Shown in pieces: positions 16,301-18,317 of a stretch of DNA of 18,317 nucleotides. The position numbers and the translations under genes are program-made. Position 1 is the first letter of the stretch. Every line of letters begins with the position of its first letter. The notes below the pieces were generated by a model. The model was not told where the DNA came from and did not search any database. It was given only the letters and a program-made list of their open reading frames with translations. The DNA lies in contig SFFJ01000032.1 of NCBI GenBank assembly GCA_004557855.1, forward strand, positions 1 through 18,317. The letters are read 5' to 3'. The stretch is from Oscillospiraceae bacterium (lineage in GTDB: Bacteria; Bacillota; Clostridia; Oscillospirales; Ruminococcaceae).

Positions 16301-16508
16301 GGGGGATCATATCCTTGATGACGCGGGTCAGCACGTGCCCGATGTGGGGCTTGCCGTTGGCCGTGGGGGGGCCATCGTAAAAGACATAGGGTGTCCCCTT
16401 TTTGCGGGACTCAATGCTCTTTTCAAAGATATGCTCCTCCTCCCAGAAGGCCTCTATCTTCTTTTCCTGCTCCACAAAGTTCACATTGGGAGAAACGCTT
16501 TGGTACAT
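13359..16508 (-). CDS. ileS: Isoleucyl-tRNA synthetase, type 2-like
   Basis: A 1049-residue class I synthetase that charges tRNA-Ile. The catalytic domain has YDGPPTANGKPHIGH with the HIGH motif at 55-58, and KMSKS at 601-605. The editing domain between them has TTTPWTLPSN (223-232) and GTGIVHIAPAFGEDD (324-338). Cys pairs at 182/185, 400/403, 472/474 and 511/514 could bind zinc. The anticodon-binding region follows from about 690. The length, the Thr-Ala-Asn-Gly-Lys-Pro variant before HIGH, and KMSKSKGN match the eukaryote-like IleS2 group rather than the roughly 930-residue IleS1. The start ATG at 16508 follows AAAGGAGC; an in-frame ATG at 16583 lacks such a site. Transcription is controlled by the upstream T-box. 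Confidence 0.96.
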   Translation of the reverse strand: MYQSVSPNVNFVEQEKKIEAFWEEEHIFEKSIESRKKGTPYVFYDGPPTANGKPHIGHVLTRVIKDMIPRYRTMKGYMVPRKAGWDTHGLPVELEVEKKLGLDGKDQIEKYGLEPFIAHCKESVWQYKGMWEDFSRTVGFWADMDNPYVTYDNDYIESEWWALKSIYDRGLLYKGFKIVPYCPRCGTPLSSHEVAQGYKAVKERSAIVRFKVKGEDAYFLAWTTTPWTLPSNVALCVNPKDTYCKVKAADGCTYYMAQPLLDAVLGRLKTEDAPAYEVLEEMPGTALEYKEYEPLFACAAECAEKQKKKGFYVTVADYVTMGDGTGIVHIAPAFGEDDAQVGRRYDLPFVQFVDGKGHMTEETPFAGLFVKDADPKVLVDLESRGLLYDAPKFEHDYPFCWRCDTPLLYYARESWFIKMTAVKDDLIRNNNTINWIPESIGKGRFGDWLENIQDWGLSRNRYWGTPLNIWECECGERHAIGSIKELREMSDDCPENIELHRPFIDAVTIRCPKCGKKMHRVPEVIDCWFDSGSMPFAQHHYPFENKELFEAQFPADFISEAVDQTRGWFYSLHAISTLMFNRACFKNVIVLGHVQDENGQKMSKSKGNAVDPFEALETYGADAIRWYFYINSAPWLPNRFHGKAVVEGQRKFIGTLWNTYAFFVLYANIDNFDATKYTLNPDDLTVMDRWLLSRLYSTVQAVDDNLANYRIPEAAKALQGFVDEMSNWYVRRGRERYWAPGMEADKVAAYMTLYTALVTIAKTAAPMVPFLAEEIYQNLVRSIDKTAPESIHLCDFPAVEDKWIDKELESKMDEIIRIVELGRAARNGANRKNRQPLAEMYVKADKDLDGFYMDIIREELNIKEVIFTKEVEGFVSYNFKPQLKTVGPKYGKQLGKIREALAGLDGRAAKAILDSEGKLCFDFGEGPVELTADDLLIETTQREGFYTVSDRDITVAIDTVLTPALIEEGFMREIISKVQTMRKEAGFEVTDHIRITMEGSEKVTAVAEARRAEITAATLAESLTVGTPAGYTKEWDLNGEKAAIGVEKI

Positions 16509-16703
16509 TTCGTTCTTGCTCCTTTCGGTTTTTCGGTCTGCGGCAGGGCGGCTTACGGGCCTTGCGCTCCGGCGGCGCGGCAAAAACTTCGTCGGGCGGC
16601 GTTGCCCTTGACAGGCGCCAGCCCGTTTTCAACGGGCGCCAGCCTGCCTGCGGCCTGCCTTGCCCGCCATAAGTTTTTCCCTTGCCCCACCGTTACGGCA
16701 CCC
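16509..16703 (-). other. Extra ileS leader after the T-box terminator
   Basis: About 195 nt separate the T-box terminator from the ileS ATG. I see no gene here. It holds a direct repeat GGCGCCAGCC (16614-16623 and 16635-16644) overlapping a hairpin CCCGTT/AACGGG (16622-16636), plus other GC-rich stretches. Its purpose is unknown. The last bases hold the ileS ribosome site. Confidence 0.6.
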
Positions 16704-16960
16704 ATAAAAAAGCCGCCCCATCCCATAACAGGACGGAGCGCCACGCACTTCGTTTATAAACCACCTATTACGCCGCACAGGGTATGCGGGAGCCCGCTAA
16801 CGGGGGATGGCCGGAGAGCCCTACTCACCGCACGGCGTTCAGGCTTCAGCTCGGGAGTGATCTTCCCGCACCGACGCCCGGCGCTGCGCTCACACCGTCC
16901 GCAGCTCGCTTTGCCATTGTTCGGGGGTACTGTCTCCGTCACAGCTTTTTTGTATTTACG
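16704..16960 (-). promoter_or_regulatory. T-box riboswitch, isoleucine-specific
   Basis: The leader of ileS senses uncharged tRNA-Ile. Stem I carries GGGAAG-ATC-ACTCCC, placing the Ile codon ATC (16861-16859) as specifier, followed by a purine. Further on, TAATAGG (16770-16764) is followed by TGGT (16763-16760), which can pair with the tRNA ACCA end. CCTGTTA (16732-16726) closes a 7-bp antiterminator. The competing terminator pairs 16731-16742 with 16712-16723, followed by six Ts (16711-16706). The T-box bulge is less conserved than usual after TGGT. Charged tRNA favours the terminator, and uncharged tRNA the antiterminator. Confidence 0.88.
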
Positions 16961-16966
16961 GGGCTA

Positions 16967-17018
16967 TTTTAGCACAGTTTTTCCGGTATTGCAACCCCCC
17001 GTCCGCTATGTTATAATA
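16967..17018. promoter_or_regulatory. Divergent promoters sharing one palindromic -35 (ileS and DIP1984 gene)
   Basis: TTGCAA at 16990-16995 is its own reverse complement. To the right, a 17-nt spacer leads to TATAAT (17013-17018), the promoter of the DIP1984 gene. To the left, a 17-nt spacer leads to TAAAAT on the minus strand (16972-16967) with an upstream TGC, the promoter of the ileS T-box leader. Both gene arrangements support their promoter. Two polymerases could not bind at once. Confidence 0.75.
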
Positions 17019-17052
17019 AACCCGGACTATTTGACGAAACGGAGGAATTACC

Positions 17053-17508
17053 ATGAAACTGGCCGAAGCATTACAGGAGCGCGCCGACCTCAACCGCCGC
17101 ATCGAGCAGCTGCGTTACCGTCTGGGCAATAATGCCCTGATGCAGGAGGGCGAAAAGCCCGCCGAAGACCCCGCCGCCCTGCTGCGGGAGCTGGAGGAAT
17201 GTCTTTCCCGCCTGGAATGGCTCATCTCCCGCATCAATCTCACCAACTGCGCCGTCAAGGTCGATGGCCATACCCTTACCGAGCTCATCGCCCGCCGGGA
17301 TATCCTTTCCCAGCGCGCCGAAGCCTACCGCCGTCTGGTGGAGGAGGCCAGCCAGAATACCCACCGGGCCACCCGCACCGAGATCAAGATCCTCCCTGCG
17401 GTGGACGTCCCCGCCCTGCAAAAGCTGGCCGATGACGCCTCCCGCGACCTCCGCCTGCTGGATAACACCCTGCAGGCCACCAACTGGACCTCCGACCTGC
17501 TGGAATAA
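17053..17508 (+). CDS. DIP1984-family protein (DUF6847)
   Basis: A 151-residue, probably cytosolic, highly alpha-helical protein with coiled-coil character. It opens with MKLAEALQERADLNRRI, has a central EELEECLSRLEWLISRINLTN-type helix (about 55-80) and ends in NWTSDLLE. These are hallmarks of the DIP1984 family, sometimes labelled septicolysin, whose function is not established; the toxin-like label should not be trusted. Length matches the family. The start follows GGAGG at 17041-17045. It is a single gene divergent from ileS, and no strong terminator is visible before the RNA region at 17607, so read-through is possible. Confidence 0.88.
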   Translation: MKLAEALQERADLNRRIEQLRYRLGNNALMQEGEKPAEDPAALLRELEECLSRLEWLISRINLTNCAVKVDGHTLTELIARRDILSQRAEAYRRLVEEASQNTHRATRTEIKILPAVDVPALQKLADDASRDLRLLDNTLQATNWTSDLLE

Positions 17509-17540
17509 AGCTCTCTTTCCTCGGCATTTGGCGGGCCCCC

Positions 17541-17596
17541 CTCCGTTTGAGTCGTGCTGACCCTCATTGCATTGCGGGCAGCCCTCCCCACTGCGG
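17541..17596 (+). repeat. Dispersed repeat, copy 1
   Basis: 56 bp starting CTCCGTTTGAGTCGTGCTGA and ending CCCTCCCCACTGCGG. It is about 88% identical to 18114-18170, with mostly transition differences and one indel. It lies directly upstream of the probable ncRNA. Confidence 0.8.
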
Positions 17597-17606
17597 CGGG
17601 CCCGCA

Positions 17607-17810
17607 GGACGGCAATGTGGTAGCCATCGGGTGCGGGCGCGATCTCTGCGGATGAGAATGACTCCGCAAAACATGGTAGTGCGAGGGCAGCACAGGGTTC
17701 GAATCCCTCATTATCGTTACGCCCCGATCGTGCATCCATGTACCGTTATTTTTATCGTTATTCCCGCAGCGCCGACCGAAGGCGAGGGTGGGCACGGGGC
17801 CTTGCCGTCC
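17607..17810 (+). ncRNA. Probable structured non-coding RNA, possibly raiA-motif class
   Basis: About 204 nt with no credible frame. The ends form a perfect 9-bp helix, GGACGGCAA (17607-17615) / TTGCCGTCC (17802-17810). Inside are ATCGGG (17626-17631) / CCCGAT (17723-17728), TGCGGA (17647-17652) / TCCGCA (17663-17668), GTGC (17679-17682) / GCAC (17690-17693), a T-arm-like GGG-TTCGAAT-CCC (17695-17707), and CGCC (17770-17773) / GGCG (17781-17784). Loop sequences can make pseudoknots: AATGA (17657-17661) with TCATT (17708-17712), and GAGGG (17683-17687) with CCCTC (17705-17709). A terminator follows 8 nt later. Size and T-loop recall the raiA-motif RNAs of Clostridia, from memory only. Direction is inferred from the terminator. 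Confidence 0.62.
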
Positions 17811-17818
17811 ATAAAGAA

Positions 17819-17847
17819 AGTCCGGTTCCTCCGGGCTTTTTTCTTTT
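17819..17847 (+). terminator. Intrinsic terminator after the ncRNA
   Basis: A 7-bp stem AGTCCGG (17819-17825) / CCGGGCT (17831-17837) with a 5-nt loop runs straight into TTTTTTCTTTT. It supports plus-strand transcription of the preceding region. Confidence 0.85.
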
Positions 17848-17943
17848 CCCGCCTACCGGCAGATGGGCATGAAATAGCTTGTAATCACCTCCGGTGGGGA
17901 AAGTTTTATAAAAGGTTATAGATTGTACGCCTACCCGGTGGGG

Positions 17944-17971
17944 GCTGACTTTTGTTCGTGCAAAAGTCAGC
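17944..17971. repeat. Perfect hairpin
   Basis: GCTGACTTTTG (17944-17954) and CAAAAGTCAGC (17961-17971) form an 11-bp stem with loop TTCGTG. No T-run follows on the plus strand. It is first in a chain of hairpins. Confidence 0.65.
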
Positions 17972-17979
17972 AAAACACG

Positions 17980-17998
17980 CTTGGGGCTCTGCCCCAAG
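17980..17998. repeat. Perfect hairpin
   Basis: CTTGGGGC (17980-17987) pairs with GCCCCAAG (17991-17998) around TCT, 8 nt after the preceding hairpin. Confidence 0.65.
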
Positions 17999-18012
17999 AC
18001 CCCTGTCGCTGG

Positions 18013-18072
18013 CTGTGCTGGATACGGATTGATTTCCGGCGGGAGCCGAAAATCAATCCGTACTGCGCACAG
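18013..18072. repeat. Long near-perfect hairpin of 60 nt
   Basis: Arms CTGTGC (18013-18018), TACGGATTGATTT (18023-18035) and CGGC (18037-18040) pair with GCCG (18045-18048), AAATCAATCCGTA (18050-18062) and GCACAG (18067-18072). This gives 23 base pairs, one C-A mismatch and one 4x4 internal loop. There is no frame. It could be a miniature mobile element or a structured RNA. Confidence 0.7.
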
Positions 18073-18113
18073 AATCGCTCCCAAGGTAGCCGCAGGCGCT
18101 CGTCGGGCGCAAC

Positions 18114-18170
18114 CTCCGCTTGAGTCGTGCTGACCCTCCGTTACACTACGGGCAGCCCTCCCCGCTGCGG
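18114..18170 (+). repeat. Dispersed repeat, copy 2
   Basis: 57 bp, the second copy of the repeat at 17541-17596, in the same orientation and 573 bp further on. The stretch between the two copies holds the ncRNA and three hairpins. What follows copy 2 does not resemble the ncRNA. Confidence 0.8.
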
Positions 18171-18189
18171 TGCACCCTCCTCTCCCCAT

Positions 18190-18256
18190 CGGGTCTTGCG
18201 ACCCGCTGGGGGCCCCAACTTTCCCCCCACCCCCTTTCCCGATGGCGGGAAAGGGG
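18190..18256. repeat. Two hairpins near the right edge
   Basis: CGGGT (18190-18194) pairs with ACCCG (18201-18205), with outer CCCC/GGGG pairs possible. CCCCTTTCCCG (18231-18241) and CGGGAAAGGGG (18246-18256) form a perfect 11-bp stem with loop ATGG. I see nothing assignable in the remaining bases to 18317. Confidence 0.6.
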
Positions 18257-18317
18257 CCCGGATGGGCGGGCAAGTGCAGGGCGGCAGTCTATCGCTCGGG
18301 GTGTTAGGGCTTGCAAA

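Noticed and set aside
14586..17132. 848-codon open frame on the plus strand opposite ileS
   Set aside because: It runs through the whole T-box, the divergent promoter and into the DIP1984 gene. No ribosome site or domain; a mirror frame of ileS.
17654..17715. A tRNA-like arrangement: GGGTTCGAATCCC arm with a possible acceptor pairing GAGAATGA / TCATTATC
   Set aside because: Only 62 nt, one acceptor mismatch, no D-arm, no T33 in the would-be anticodon loop and no CCA. Better explained as a T-loop and pseudoknot within the larger RNA.
17509..18317. Short open frames of 60-170 codons on both strands
   Set aside because: No ribosome sites, no domains, and they cross hairpins and the repeat copies. 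The region is better read as RNA gene plus repeats.

Overview
The window reads as chromosomal DNA from a GC-rich, low-complexity-envelope Firmicute of the class Clostridia, most likely an Oscillospiraceae/Ruminococcaceae-type gut anaerobe. The reasons are an isoleucine T-box leader ahead of ileS, lipoprotein signal peptides, strong AGGAGG-type ribosome sites, a Cthe_2159-like beta-helix lipoprotein, a DIP1984-family protein, and many GC-rich intergenic hairpins. This placement is an inference from gene content; no marker gene was compared.

Layout. 1-240: the upstream part of a probable rRNA operon reading left off the window edge (consensus promoter and leader hairpins), back to back with a promoter and gene for tRNA-Arg(CCG). 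461-2364 (minus): a histidine kinase / OmpR-type response regulator pair, the regulator starting at TTG. 2509-5412 (plus): a tightly overlapping three-gene operon, VTC-domain polyphosphate polymerase, DUF4956 membrane protein and beta-helix carbohydrate-binding lipoprotein, divergent from the two-component pair. A CTGAAA direct repeat with 11-bp periodicity lies in the shared control region. 5524-7015: a Crp/Fnr regulator divergent from an unusual Fe-S protein, with a perfect 14-bp dyad placed where a class II activator site would lie. 7172-7942 (minus): a Cof-type HAD phosphatase.

8086-13175 (plus): an ABC importer operon (binding lipoprotein, fused double permease, ATPase) with a consensus promoter whose -35 overlaps a perfect inverted repeat. 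The ATPase carries a large extra segment between its Q-loop and signature motif. 13359-16960 (minus): type 2-like isoleucyl-tRNA synthetase with a long leader containing an Ile T-box riboswitch. Its promoter and the promoter of the DIP1984 gene (17053-17508, plus) share one palindromic -35 hexamer, TTGCAA, with 17-bp spacers on both sides.

17509-18317 has no convincing protein gene. It holds a probable structured non-coding RNA of about 204 nt, closed by a perfect 9-bp terminal helix, containing a T-loop-like hairpin and followed by an intrinsic terminator. It also has two copies of a roughly 57-bp repeat and a chain of strong hairpins. The ncRNA resembles what I remember of the raiA-motif class, but I could not verify that.

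The best leads for something new are the structured RNA with its flanking repeats, the shared-35 divergent promoter, the expanded ABC ATPase, and the link between the two-component system and the polyphosphate/beta-helix cassette.
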